From positions 496,001-560,000 of the forward strand of contig JBDOQK010000001.1 of assembly GCA_040437565.1 (NCBI GenBank): DNA of 64,000 nt, read 5' to 3'. Under the pieces are notes generated by a model. It was not told the origin of the DNA and searched no databases. It worked only from the letters and a program-made list of their open reading frames with translations. The position numbers and the translations under genes were made by a program. This DNA is from Albugo candida (Eukaryota; Oomycota; Peronosporomycetes; Albuginales). Position 1 is the stretch's first letter, and the number at the start of each line of letters is the position of its first letter. Positions 13,178 through 24,300 of the stretch are shown here, one piece after another.

Positions 13178-13424
13178 TTGTCAAGGATTTCATTACACTG
13201 TTTATCTGGTTTTTTTAACTACCTTCCTTATCCTACCATAAGTCCCTGACCGTGTGAATATCACTTAAGTCTGACTTCAAACCTAGGGAGGCAGATATTT
13301 TCCAAGTTTATTGCTTGGGTGGGCTCAAACCGCTGCCCACACTGCCGGGAATCGAACTAACGACCTCCGGCAGGGGCTCCGTGCGCTAAAGTGCTTAACT
13401 GACTGAGCTGGGTACGGAACCCTT
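13178..13424 (-). repeat. Full-length tRNA-derived SINE (247 bases)
   Basis: It is flanked by the 15-base repeat ATGGCCGTCTTTGGA (13163-13177 and 13425-13439). On the minus strand it starts with a tRNA-like head holding an A-box-like CAGCTCAGTCAG and a B-box-like GTTCGATTCCC, and it ends in AATCCTTGACAA. The gap at 12967-13066 repeats 143 bases on each side, so the first 30-odd bases of this SINE also appear at 12935-12966. It sits between the reverse transcriptase and integrase parts of the chromovirus fossil. Confidence 0.85.
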
Positions 13425-14996
13425 ATGGCCGTCTTTGGAGGAAATTGGCGTGCTACAATCAGCTTTGGAAGACAGCAGCCTTTCGTATAAATCCCCATTA
13501 ACGAAATAGAACAAGCGCGGCGTATCATGAGATGCGGATAACCGCATTTGGATCCCAAATAGTGCCGTCAATATCCAGCAACGACTTTGTATTGGGGCTC
13601 ATGCAGAATCTGCAGGTCATCGGGGTGTCGCGACGACACTTCAGATATTATCAAAGCATATAACATGGAGCTCGATGAATCACGGCGTGAATAATTTCGT
13701 GCTCCGATTTCTACGCTGTCTTTTATCGCGAGGAGTAAGATGTAACGGCCCATTTGGAGTAAGTCTGAGAGACACCAAACCGAATGAAATCTTATATTTC
13801 GCTTTCTTGTCAATACCTGCAGGTGTTGAAGGGTGTCATTATGTGCTCGTATTGAAAGATGACAAAAGCGGATTCTGCGAGTTTATTCCTAGTGGGGTGG
13901 CCAACACCGATGTCACCGTGGCAGCAATACTAGATTAGTTTAAGAGGTATGGCGCGGTCTCGGTCTGGGTGTCTGACAGAGGATCACAATTCAAGCATAA
14001 ATCTATGTAGAAATTTTATAAATTTCTGTGCGTAAAACATCATTTCATGACGGCGTATTGTCCGTGGGCAAATCAGTCGGTCTAACTACTGAGCCGTCAG
14101 CTACTCTAGAAAATGCGCTGTTATTTGAGCGAGAGAAAGCTGAGGATTGCGCAATGGCCCAGTTTGTTGCCGCTCTGTCAACCGTCGGTAAATTAGCTAC
14201 CATCGGCTCGGCTAAATGAGCCTGCACCGGTTACAGGGTTTACGGCACTGCCAGCAGGAGATTCGATCAGCGTGATGTATCACCCGACGGCATGGAATGA
14301 TTGGCGTCTATGACCGAGCTGGAATCGAATGTAAAACAGCAAGTATCCATTGGAGGAAAGCCTTCAAGAAACACTGGGAAACGGAGTTGCTCATATTGCA
14401 TAATGTTCTGCATGACGTCAAGTAAGAATTTATGCGCTGCTAAAGCGACAAGCATATGCATCAGTCATTATCCGAGGCCAAAAAACAAAAGAACGATGCA
14501 GCAAGACGCCGCTACAGCAATAAAAAGGGCATGATATGGACCTATTCTGAAATTTTGATTTTTACAATCCGGTCACGTCACCAAGCACGCAAAAAAATGG
14601 TCTTACGTTGGAAGGAAACATACCGTGTGGTACATTGAATGATTGGGTGCATGATATTCAGGAACTAGTGGAACCCTACGATGTCCTCACGCGTCACGAT
14701 TCGCCGCTTCAAAAATATAAAGAAAGCCATTTGAAAGTTACGAAGGATCTAAAGTATTATATCGTGTTCGCGAATAGAGGCCATTTAGTGAAACTATTCT
14801 TAGAGTGCTGTATCAATCGCGATACACAGACATGGGAAATTCTGGTCGAATGGATCGGGCTAAATAGCGTGTAAAATGGCTGGGAGCCCGCTGCAATAAT
14901 GCGTGAAGATGTTCCGGTCTTGCTGTCGGGGTGGGTCGCTGACAGTACCACAGTTGAAGAGATGTGGCGGTCTATTGAAGGTGGAGTGATGAGATC

Positions 14997-15165
14997 TAAA
15001 TCCCTTGTGTCCCGTACGAAGGGAGTATTGGGTAGTAAATGAAGAACAATCCCGAAAAGCATAATTAAGGTAGGTATAAAAAGCCTAATACATGTATTTC
15101 TTTGCTTGATTTTTGCGGCGATCAACACGGAAGCCGTCTGTGACTTGTAGCGTCAAAACTCAGAG
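14997..15165 (+). repeat. 3' LTR of the chromovirus
   Basis: It begins TGATGAGATCTAAA after a purine-rich tract (GAAGGTGGAG). It shares CCCGTAC, GCCTAATACAT and ATCAACACGG blocks in order with 9686-9880. The right edge is approximate. Confidence 0.62.
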
Positions 15166-15565
15166 CCAGATCGTAATCATCGACTTCAAAGCGAAAGGGA
15201 TGAAAAGTTTAATTTCAGTGCAGCTTTAAAAAGAATATGGAAATGATGGATTAGGTGTCAGATACTTCTCTAGTTAGCATCTGAGCTGATATATTTCTAG
15301 AGATCGGAAAAATGTACCTTTCTAGATTCTTACAAGGAGCGGACTCAAATACGTAGTTTAGTTCGGAACAGGATTTAGTCAAGCGTTCGACGAAGCTGTC
15401 GTCTGGATTTCTTTGTGAGAGTCGAAGACAGCATAGGCGCTGAAATTGATCCAGGCCATAAGAATTGAATTTACCAATTTTTATCATTATGAGCTTTCGC
15501 GGCGGCATCAAGTCCGTATTAGCGGACTGTAGCTTTCGCTTACGCCTGGCTGTTTATTTCTTTTG
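15166..15565. other. Unassigned stretch between two retroelements
   Basis: I see no recognisable gene, LTR or repeat here. Confidence 0.4.
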
Positions 15566-18240
15566 TTAAATCAATTCCTGTCTATTGCAGAGACGCTGGG
15601 CAAGTTCTTTCCATATGACGCGGTCTGTGCTATAATTGATAGGGTGTATAGATCTGCTGTGTTGCGGAGACGTAGACTGGATTTCATGTTGAGCCGTAGG
15701 TTCTTGTCGAGAATGGTTGGGAGCCAGATGCGTGTACGACCTCGATATTATGGGCATCTTCCCAGTAGAGTCATAGTATCTAAGCATGTTCAACTGAGCT
15801 GGAAGATGGTGTGCGCGGCAAAGAATATGACCAAAAGAATACCTCCATCGAGGCTCGTCAGGTGACTTCGAAGTCGTTTTGTGTTACAACCCTGTAAATT
15901 CCGCGGTGCTGATGCGCTGGGGGTAGTGGATACGAAAGTCGCGGCAAAAATGACGACGGTAATATGCCAATGTGGCGGTCTGTGAGACCCCATGTTCTAC
16001 AGTTGTATAGCAGAATAGGTAACATATAGAGATTGTATATGCGAATGCAGATGCTGCGTGAGCTTTTCTTCTGTGCGTCTTCGAAGTCATCAAGTAGTGA
16101 TGGCAGGTTGTGAACGGTGCGTCAACTTTCGTCGGTCGTCTCCTATGAGCGATCAATAGTCGTTCGCTCCGTTCTGCTCACATTGATGATCAAAGATCAC
16201 GCCCGATATACTCGCTCGGCAACAAGAAGTATATGCTCGAGACGATTAGGATCATGATGAATGAAGCCCACATCATTGGCAAACACAATGGTCTTGAAGT
16301 ACCGCTTCCAAGTAGATCACGAACAAAGTGGGGAGGTTGCATGTCCTTGAAGGGTACCATGAATACTTGCGAATGCTGAGTATCACATCATATCAAGGTG
16401 GAGCTAGAGGGTCGTGGCTTTGAAGGGAGCTTTTATTGTCTGGAACAATCAGCAATTTATGTCGATCGATGGTGTCAAAAGCCTTGCTGAGGTCAGTACT
16501 TAGAATGTACATATTGGTCTGGAAGTAACGCATTAGGTCAAATTCTATCTGTGTGACCATACTGCATCAGCTGTGCTGCGGGCGACTCGAAAGACGCTCT
16601 GGTCAGGTGAGAGCCACTTAGCAACTTCTTACGAATGCGATTTAGAATGACCGTGGACATGTTCTTACAAGTGGTGCTGAGAAGGTTGATCGGTCGAAGA
16701 TTGGCACTGGTGCCCGTCGGTTTATTGGGCTTCGGAACGGTGATGATTACACCATGCTTAATTCTTCCGCGCATGGATGGGGTGAGGTTTTGGATATGAC
16801 GATTGAGTGATTTAGTGAGGAAGTCGGCAACCACTGGTGTACTATACATCAGTACTTCATCTGGGACGTGATCTGCGCCTAGTGCGTGATTATCAATCTG
16901 AGACCGAAATGCTTGTGTAATTTCGTCCTCCGTAATAGATGAGGTCATGCTGTATCTTCTGACAGAGACGTCACTGAGATGAGGTTTATGAAATTGAGCA
17001 GAAAAAAATCTGTGATGACTTGGATAGTTTCCCTGGAGTTTCCAATGACACGACCATCGTGGTCACGTATAAATAACGATGACTGCTTTCGTAGCGTGAG
17101 CCGTCGGGCGATCTGATACATCCTCTCCGTGTATTTTTATTTTTCGAGATCTTTAATGCTCTGGGAAACAGGAAGTCTGCCAGCCTCCTTGCACTTTTTG
17201 TCAGATGGTCTGCTGCAGGGACTGTCGGCGAGATCGATAAAGCAGTAAATCGACAGGTTCATTGCTACGGGTGATCATATCACGAAGACGTTTTTGCGCA
17301 AGAGACAGCTCAGCTATCTCATGATTGTGATAGGGGCTTTGTGTATTCTCAATATTGAGCCGGAGGATGGTATTCGTGACGGATTCGATGCGATTTAGCA
17401 CCTATGGTCATCCAAGTGAACTAGTGGGCGTTGATGCGAGAAGTTCATTTGTGATGGGTTGCTGGTATAGATCAAGTAGATCCGGATCCCGGAAAAGGGC
17501 GGTGTCAAAAGTAAGTGTTCAAGGCTGCGTGCGGGAGATGTGCATGAGTATAGACATTGGGCAGCTGAAGATGTGTGCTTGTAAGCCGATGATCGCTGTC
17601 AATGAGTGCCCTGCTCCAAGATTGTGAATTGGAAGGAAAAGCTTGGAGCGTAGTGGGAGTATGATGTAGTCGATCTGATTAAAAATGGGACCCCGTCGGC
17701 GAATGTCTTGCCAGGTTGTTATGTTGCGTGCGCGTCTTTTTCAGAATACTGTGTTTGACAGGAAGAGGTCGTTTTCCACACTCGGAGACGGATGCCACAT
17801 TCATTTCGGTATTCTTGCGAGCATAAAATCAGGAAAGCATCTCCTTCGCGTCGTTGCCCAATTTTGGCGTTGAAGTCTCTTGAAATGAATAAAAAGCTGG
17901 TTGGAAGACGTTGAATTGTTTGCTGAAGTGTGTCGTAGCATGCTTCAGACTCTTCTGTTGAGCGTCCCCTGTACGGGGCATAGACGTTGATAAGTATAAC
18001 CGTAATTTCTTTGAGACTTTTAGTTGCAGGACGGCGATGCGACCCCGCTGACCATCCAATACCGATGCACATGGTAAGCGACTCTATCGGACAGTATGAA
18101 TCCCAGGCCATATTAGGGTGTCAACGAAGGAAGAAGTATGACTCGATCAGCTGGCCGTCGGACGTCGCCAAGAACTCCCCTCAATTTTTCCTAGGTATGT
18201 CTGCTTTATCTTCGAGGTTAATTCACGAACGGTGAAGGTG
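15566..18240 (-). mobile_element. Non-LTR retrotransposon (LINE), degraded
   Basis: On the minus strand the order is an APE-type endonuclease (about 18111-17719, with INVYAPYRGRS and RDFNAKIGQ), reverse transcriptase (16948-16538, with ITVPKPNKP and NLRPINLLSTT), a later RT motif (DLSKAFDTIDRHKL near 16480), and a C-terminal part with LLYNCRTWGLT-like sequence near 16000 and a closing IWKELAQRLCNRQ near 15590. That order is typical of LINE ORF2. Several frame changes and stops separate the parts, and the YxDD catalytic box falls in a disturbed stretch I could not read. No poly-A tail or target duplication is evident. It could be of L1-like or a related clade; I cannot choose. Confidence 0.8.
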
Positions 18241-19877
18241 CCGAGTTGGAGGGTCTTGAACTACCGGATTAGAGAGCAGTCAGAATTAGACGCATTGGGC
18301 ATGTGCCAGGTAGTGCGTCACCCCTAACCACCGAAAATTCACCAGCTAGTGTGATATATATGTAAAAAAGTTTTCGGAGTAAGGGAGCAGGGCATGGATC
18401 TCTGATGAAGTGGTAGCTTGATAGAATTTGCAATGTCTACGAAGTTACCTCAGCATTGATTTGTAAGGTAGTACAGTAATAAGAAGAAAATTGGAAATTA
18501 GCTCACGCTTATCTAATAGTAAATGTGTGAAACGTCAACGACGCTCATGGCAATCGCGACAGCGCTGCTTGCTCAATACCATCATTGATATCATGGCTGT
18601 TTGGACTGCGACATATTTTCATAAGATTATATCAAAGCGATGCTATCACTAGTATAACTTTTTTCTTCAAACTTGATCGATTCGTGCACTTTCCGAAAGA
18701 ATTCAACGGTTTAAAGGAAACATATAGAGAAGTGTTGAGGGAATAAAAGTGTGTGTGTTAGCCCTGCTTCCTTTTCGGCTGGTACAAATGTCGATCAATT
18801 CAATGCTCATTATATACAGTGCAATAGTCATTACATGGTTCTTTTCAGCTTAAGTGTGGTGGCTTTCGAGTGGCTCGACCGTAGATTGATGATCAGTGAT
18901 TGAGAAGAGATTGAGATCGTTCTTCCTGGTAATAAAGGAATCTCCGGACTTGAAGCAAGTCAAGACTGCCGGTTGAAATATTTTGTATTATAAAATCGGC
19001 AAGTCATACTCAAGATATATAATATAAAGTCAGTCTATACCTCAATGCACCAATTTAGATGTACTTCCACCGATCTTAATCTATCATACTCTCGTAAAAA
19101 ACAATTAACGGAAATATCCATCCAGATGCACCCATCGAAGGCCGCACAGTTCTGAGATTTGAGCGGTTCAACCATCACTACAATACGCTACTTTTTTGTA
19201 CTTATGACGGTGGAAAATGTCCGCACAAAATGATCGTCTCGTTACGTAATTTGACACTTGCATTCACACCGACCTCAGATACATGTAAGCATAAGAGCCG
19301 AGGCCCCTGTAGATAAAAGCGCAAGGTATGCTGGGCGTTTCTGAGGCGAAGCGATGAAGAGCTTCAAGGCAAAAGAATGGGGAAAAAAAACGATCGAAGA
19401 GAAAACTTCTGTTTTGATTCGCCTAGGAGTTTTCGAAGTCATCAAACGGCCTCGTGACAGCAATGCTGCACAGCAAGTGGGTTTTCATTTCAGATCTCGT
19501 GCTGATAGCATAATTCGAGAAGAAGGATCCACTCAAGCGCGTGCGCAATCCATCAATTTTTGTAGTATTTGGTATCCGAATATGCAAATGTGTAAGTAGT
19601 TGTAACGCGTCGGGCCATTGTTCTCAGTAATGGACTGACGGCACATTAGTGTCAAGACTTTCGAGCAATCGTACTAACAATAGCGTCCTCACCAAAATAG
19701 CATTGGGCATCATGTTCTCGAAGATTAGTTCTGCCTCGGAGTGCTGAAGTTATGAGCTCGAGATTGTATTAATTTACTTACTCGACCTTACACTAGTAAA
19801 TTGTTGCACACCTTGTCAATACTAACTCATGGTTTACACTAGTTATTACAGGTGTGAACCACCCAATATATTCAACA
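18241..19877. other. Non-coding stretch left of the gene island
   Basis: No gene is recognised. Open stretches at 19275-19599 on both strands resemble nothing I know. The last 150 bases would hold the promoter of the phosphatidylserine synthase gene. Confidence 0.5.
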
Positions 19878-21260
19878 ATGTCGAAGGCAAGTCGTCAAAT
19901 TGTGGATCACAGAAAATCGACAACAACAAGCAACTCGGATGCTCAAGATGAAGCCAATTCTCCTGTTTGCGATAGTAGAGATTATTTGAATCGTAGATGG
20001 AGCATTGACGAGAAGGTTATAATACATGATGATAAAGATGACAGCGAGTGGATCAACAAGCCTCACACATTGTTCTACGGTTTTCTTTTCTTTGTTTGGA
20101 TTATTCATCAAGCATTCTCAGGACAGCATGAGCAAAGAAATTCATCCTTATATGATACAGATATATTTGTGGCTGACTTCAAGCGTGGAATCTCCTTTGC
20201 GTGCGCATTCTTCCTCATGTATTGTATGCTACAACTGCCAGACGGGCATTTCATTCGTCCACATCCGATCGTATGGCGTTTGATAACTGGAATATTCCTT
20301 CTTTATGAAATGCTCCTATTGATCATATTATTTCTGCAAACTTCCGATGCACGTCAGATACTCAAACATTTCGATCCAACGGTTGCAGTGCAGCTTCCAG
20401 AATCGTCTTATGCTTCTGACTGCCGATTATATACACCGGAGAATCCAGACTCAATGTTTTACAACATCAAAAGTACATTTTTCGATAGATTCGTTGTAAT
20501 GCATTTTGTTGGCTGGTTTGTCGGTGCACTTATGATTCGAAGCCATATCATCTGCTGGGCACTAAGCATACTATTTGAATTGTACGAGCTAACATTTCGT
20601 CATTGGCTGCCAAATTTTAATGAATGCTGGTGGGACCACCTGATATTTGATATCTTGCTTTGCAATGCTATGGGCATCTTCCTCGGAATGAGATTATGCC
20701 GGCAGCTCGAAATGAAAAAATTCAATTGGGTCGGAATACGAAAAATTCCAAATCTCAGGGGCAAAGCAAAGCGAGCAATTGCTCAATTCACACCTGCGTA
20801 TTGGCTTGCCTACGACTGGAAAATATTTCGTTCAGCCGATCGATTTTGGCGCGTATTGTGTATGGTGTTTATGCTGTCTGTCATGATGCTCAACTCTTTT
20901 TTTCTAAAATCCGTGCTTTGGATCCCAACTTCAAGCTACTTGAACATATACCGACTCTGTATTTGGTATTCAGCGGGAAGCTACGCCATTGCAGAATATT
21001 ACATTTTTACCACGATGACACTAAGCTATCCTGGAGAACGAGATGTACCTATAAACAAATTGGGTCCTCGTGCTTGGCTAGGTGTTGCAGTTGTAGCTAC
21101 TGAAGTGTGTGTGATCGTAAAGCATGGTCGAGGGATGTTTACCGAGCCATTTTCGCTCACTGTGAAGGCTGGGTGGAGCTTAGCGTTTGGAATGCTTCTT
21201 TCAGGCTCATTCTCTTATTTCCGGATGATAGGGAAGAAAAAAAGCAATGACGAGAAATGA
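19878..21260 (+). CDS. PSS: Phosphatidylserine synthase, base-exchange type
   Basis: This 460-residue protein swaps the head group of an existing phospholipid for L-serine to give phosphatidylserine, at the endoplasmic reticulum in characterised eukaryotes. The family signature is clear: LPDGHFIRPHPIVWR (about residues 118-132), then HFVGWFVGALMIR and FELYELTFRHWLPNFNECWWDH (two short pieces of one conserved block, about 215-255). About eight hydrophobic segments fit a polytopic membrane protein, and the tail is lysine-rich (GKKKSNDEK). It appears to be a single exon. I took the ATG at 19878 (context CAACAATGTC); the frame stays open a little upstream but only through GTG. The 3' end lies 65 bases from the convergent PI3-kinase stop. 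Confidence 0.93.
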   Translation: MSKASRQIVDHRKSTTTSNSDAQDEANSPVCDSRDYLNRRWSIDEKVIIHDDKDDSEWINKPHTLFYGFLFFVWIIHQAFSGQHEQRNSSLYDTDIFVADFKRGISFACAFFLMYCMLQLPDGHFIRPHPIVWRLITGIFLLYEMLLLIILFLQTSDARQILKHFDPTVAVQLPESSYASDCRLYTPENPDSMFYNIKSTFFDRFVVMHFVGWFVGALMIRSHIICWALSILFELYELTFRHWLPNFNECWWDHLIFDILLCNAMGIFLGMRLCRQLEMKKFNWVGIRKIPNLRGKAKRAIAQFTPAYWLAYDWKIFRSADRFWRVLCMVFMLSVMMLNSFFLKSVLWIPTSSYLNIYRLCIWYSAGSYAIAEYYIFTTMTLSYPGERDVPINKLGPRAWLGVAVVATEVCVIVKHGRGMFTEPFSLTVKAGWSLAFGMLLSGSFSYFRMIGKKKSNDEK

Positions 21261-21325
21261 CCTCTCATTTGAAAATCAATGAGACAAATGCGTAATGCAA
21301 ACGCTACTAAATCAAGATCTTCATG

Positions 21326-24300
21326 TTAGTGCGCCATCAAATGGACCGCGTCGTTCATCAACGTTGTTTTCGTACGCAATGCTCGCCGAATCAATTGTCT
21401 AAATCGCGTCTCAGCTTTTTCGTCCGACGGCTCGTCCAACATAACGGTCTTATGGAGCCAGCGGACATCTTGCTCATTTCTCAGCTCAGGTATACCGCAA
21501 CTGGAAGCTGACACAACAAGTGTAATGAGCAAATCCGAATGTAATCTCAACACTTTGAACGCCTCGCATGCCAGTCTCTGAAATTCCTGAAATTGCGGAC
21601 TTTGCTCTCCTCCAATGACATCGATCATAGAATGTGTTAGCACAAAAGGTGCACGTTCGCGCTTGACTCCAAGTTTGGACTTGAAATTTCCAAGAAAATG
21701 GCCAAAATCGATATGGAAGAATTTTCCATTGCGTTGCAGCATCAAATTGTCATTATGTCGATCACCTATACCCAGGACATATGTCGCGACACAGTAACCT
21801 GCACAAGAGCGCAGAAAGTTTTGTGTGATTTCCTTCCGTTCTTTGCTATCAGGGCTCAATGGTGTTGCCTTCTCCTGTTTTCTTTTGCGGGGAGATTGCA
21901 ACGGGAAGCAACCAGGAGGTCTGTCCGCTTTCACTTTGTTTATTGGCCGTTCGATTGCTTGCAATTTGTTATCTGCTGAGGAGCTTGGAACACTTTGTTT
22001 GAGGAACAACCAATCGGACAATATAGCTTCACTCATGAGCGCATCTTTCACNNNNNNNNNNNNNNNNNNNNNNNNNNNNNNNNNNNNNNNNNNNNNNNNN
22101 NNNNNNNNNNNNNNNNNNNNNNNNNNNNNNNNNNNNNNNNNNNNNNNNNNNTTCCATTGCGTTGCAGCATCAAATTGTCATTATGTCGATCACCTATACC
22201 CAGGACATATGTCGCGACACAGTAACCTGCACAAGAGCGCAGAAAGTTTTGTGTGATTTCCTTCCGTTCTTTGCTATCAGGGCTCAATGGTGTTGCCTTC
22301 TCCTGTTTTCTTTTGCGGGGAGATTGCAACGGGAAGCAACCAGGAGGTCTGTCCGCTTTCACTTTGTTTATTGGCCGTTCGATTGCTTGCAATTTGTTAT
22401 CTGCTGAGGAGCTTGGAACACTTTGTTTGAGGAACAACCAATCGGACAATATAGCTTCACTCATGAGCGCATCTTTCACTGCAATCAACTTGCGCCCCAC
22501 ACTAGTTTGTAACTTCCCTCGATAACCATAAACAATCGCTGCTAATGTCTCTGCGTTTTGTACGACCTCAATCAAACCCGTTTCTACACCGGTAGCAATG
22601 CAGGAATATGGTGTCAGGCACAAGTCCATTCCAGCTTCCTGCCATAAATCGTCCATCACTCGCAGCAATTGTATCACAAGCTGGTCTTGGCGCAAATCAT
22701 CCCCGGATTTAAAAATCACATGTACCTGACCAAACTGAGCTCTAGCGTTTTTAAAAACAAGATAAAGAGGCTTCTTCTTCGACTCCAAAACTCTACATTT
22801 CTCAATATCAAAACCGGAGCAGAATGTGCGTGCATGAAGAGGTAGCTTCAATGTCGAAGCAATAGAAAGTCAGTATGACGTAACGTTTCAAAGCACCTGC
22901 AATAAGTACCTGNNNNNNNNNNNNNNNNNNNNNNNNNNNNNNNNNNNNNNNNNNNNNNNNNNNNNNNNNNNNNNNNNNNNNNNNNNNNNNNNNNNNNNNN
23001 NNNNNNNNNNNNAAAACAAGATAAAGAGGCTTCTTCTTCGACTCCAAAACTCTACATTTCTCAATATCAAAACCGGAGCAGAATGTGCGTGCATGAAGAG
23101 GTAGCTTCAATGTCGAAGCAATAGAAAGTCAGTATGACGTAACGTTTCAAAGCACCTGCAATAAGTACCTGGAAAGCATCAGGTAGTATTGCTTCTGCCA
23201 ATTTTGAGTCCAATACAGCTCTTCTTGCTTTTTGAGAACGCTCCAATTTCACTTCAGCGGCTACTTCTTCGAGTTTTCTCATAACATACATTGATTGTCG
23301 AATTTCGAGTTTGTATATACCGCAAAGTTTGACGTATTGTTCAATCAAAAGTTGAAATCGAGCACTCGAATGACAAAACTGCACTTCTGCATGCAAAAAC
23401 CAAAACAAGGGATATCCGATTTCCCCCGGATTTGTGAGTCCTCGAAAGAGAAGGAACCGAGCAAGTGCTGAATCATGATAGCGCTCGTTCTTGAGAGCTT
23501 GGACCAGTTGCAAGAGGTATAACTTCAGCCGATGGTCTGGAAGTGAATGCAGACACCGAACTGCGTATGCTCGAACTTTGGGATCCGCGTACGAGGGACT
23601 AAGTAACCGAAGTGCTTGCAAATAAGAGGGTTGTTTCCATATTCTCAAAAAACGGTGCCCTTCTATCACCACATCGTGCTTACTCCAGTCTATTGACAAT
23701 AAGAATGCGGGTAGAAGCCCCGCATCATCAGCCAAAGCTTCTCGATGCGACCATATGTGTGCTGCGATTGTTTTTGATATCGGAAAAAGTGAATCTCTTT
23801 TAATTGTTTCGAGTGCTTCACGAAACTCTTGAGCTTCTTTCTTGAAATCATGGTCATCTCTTTCGCCATCGTCTCCGTTAGATGAAGTGGAATTGAGTAC
23901 TGTTGTACGTAATGAGTTTGTTTTACCCACAAATGTATTCCCGAAATGAAATGCACTCAAAGCGTCATGACTTCCTTCAAATTCTACGCAAATGGACCCG
24001 AGAATGAAATTTTCAAAACTACCTGTCGCACAAGCATGACTATTTCGGGCGCAATTCCCAATGTCCAGAGGTGTAATTGCTGAGGATGCTGGTTTTTGCA
24101 ACCATAACTTTCGAACGCCACTCTGGAACGTGTGTGTAAAATCAAACAAATACATGCCTGTCCAGCATATCATCCGTCCCTTGTGGTAGAGCTCAACTAA
24201 TATATGGCAGCCATGCGGGATGTTGGCCAGCATGAGGTCAATGTGAACGCTTGCTTTGATTGAATCTTGATGTGTTTTGATACTCTTCGCTCCAGCCCGC

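Larger units (their letters stand above)
9686..15165 (+). mobile_element. Chromovirus (Ty3/Gypsy with chromodomain), broken
   Basis: The order is LTR, gag-like start (about 9930), decayed gag and protease, reverse transcriptase/RNase H remnants (about 11750-12700), SINE insertion, integrase (about 13600-14560), integrase tail (about 14600-14680, with DWVHDIQELVEPY), chromodomain (about 14750-14930, with TWEILVEWIGL), purine tract and 3' LTR from 14997. The chromodomain after integrase is what defines chromoviruses. The LTRs are visibly diverged and it is broken many times (more than fifteen), so it is old. Confidence 0.75.

Noticed and set aside
15566-18240. LINE as the partner of the SINE
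   Set aside because: I found no shared 3' end between this LINE (minus-strand end near 15566) and the SINE tail.
19854-19877. Upstream GTG extension of phosphatidylserine synthase
   Set aside because: A eukaryotic gene should start at ATG. The ATG at 19878 has a good context, and an AG just upstream may end a leader intron.
21724-22479. Two kinase domains in the PI3-kinase
   Set aside because: The second copy is the 328-base gap-flank repeat.
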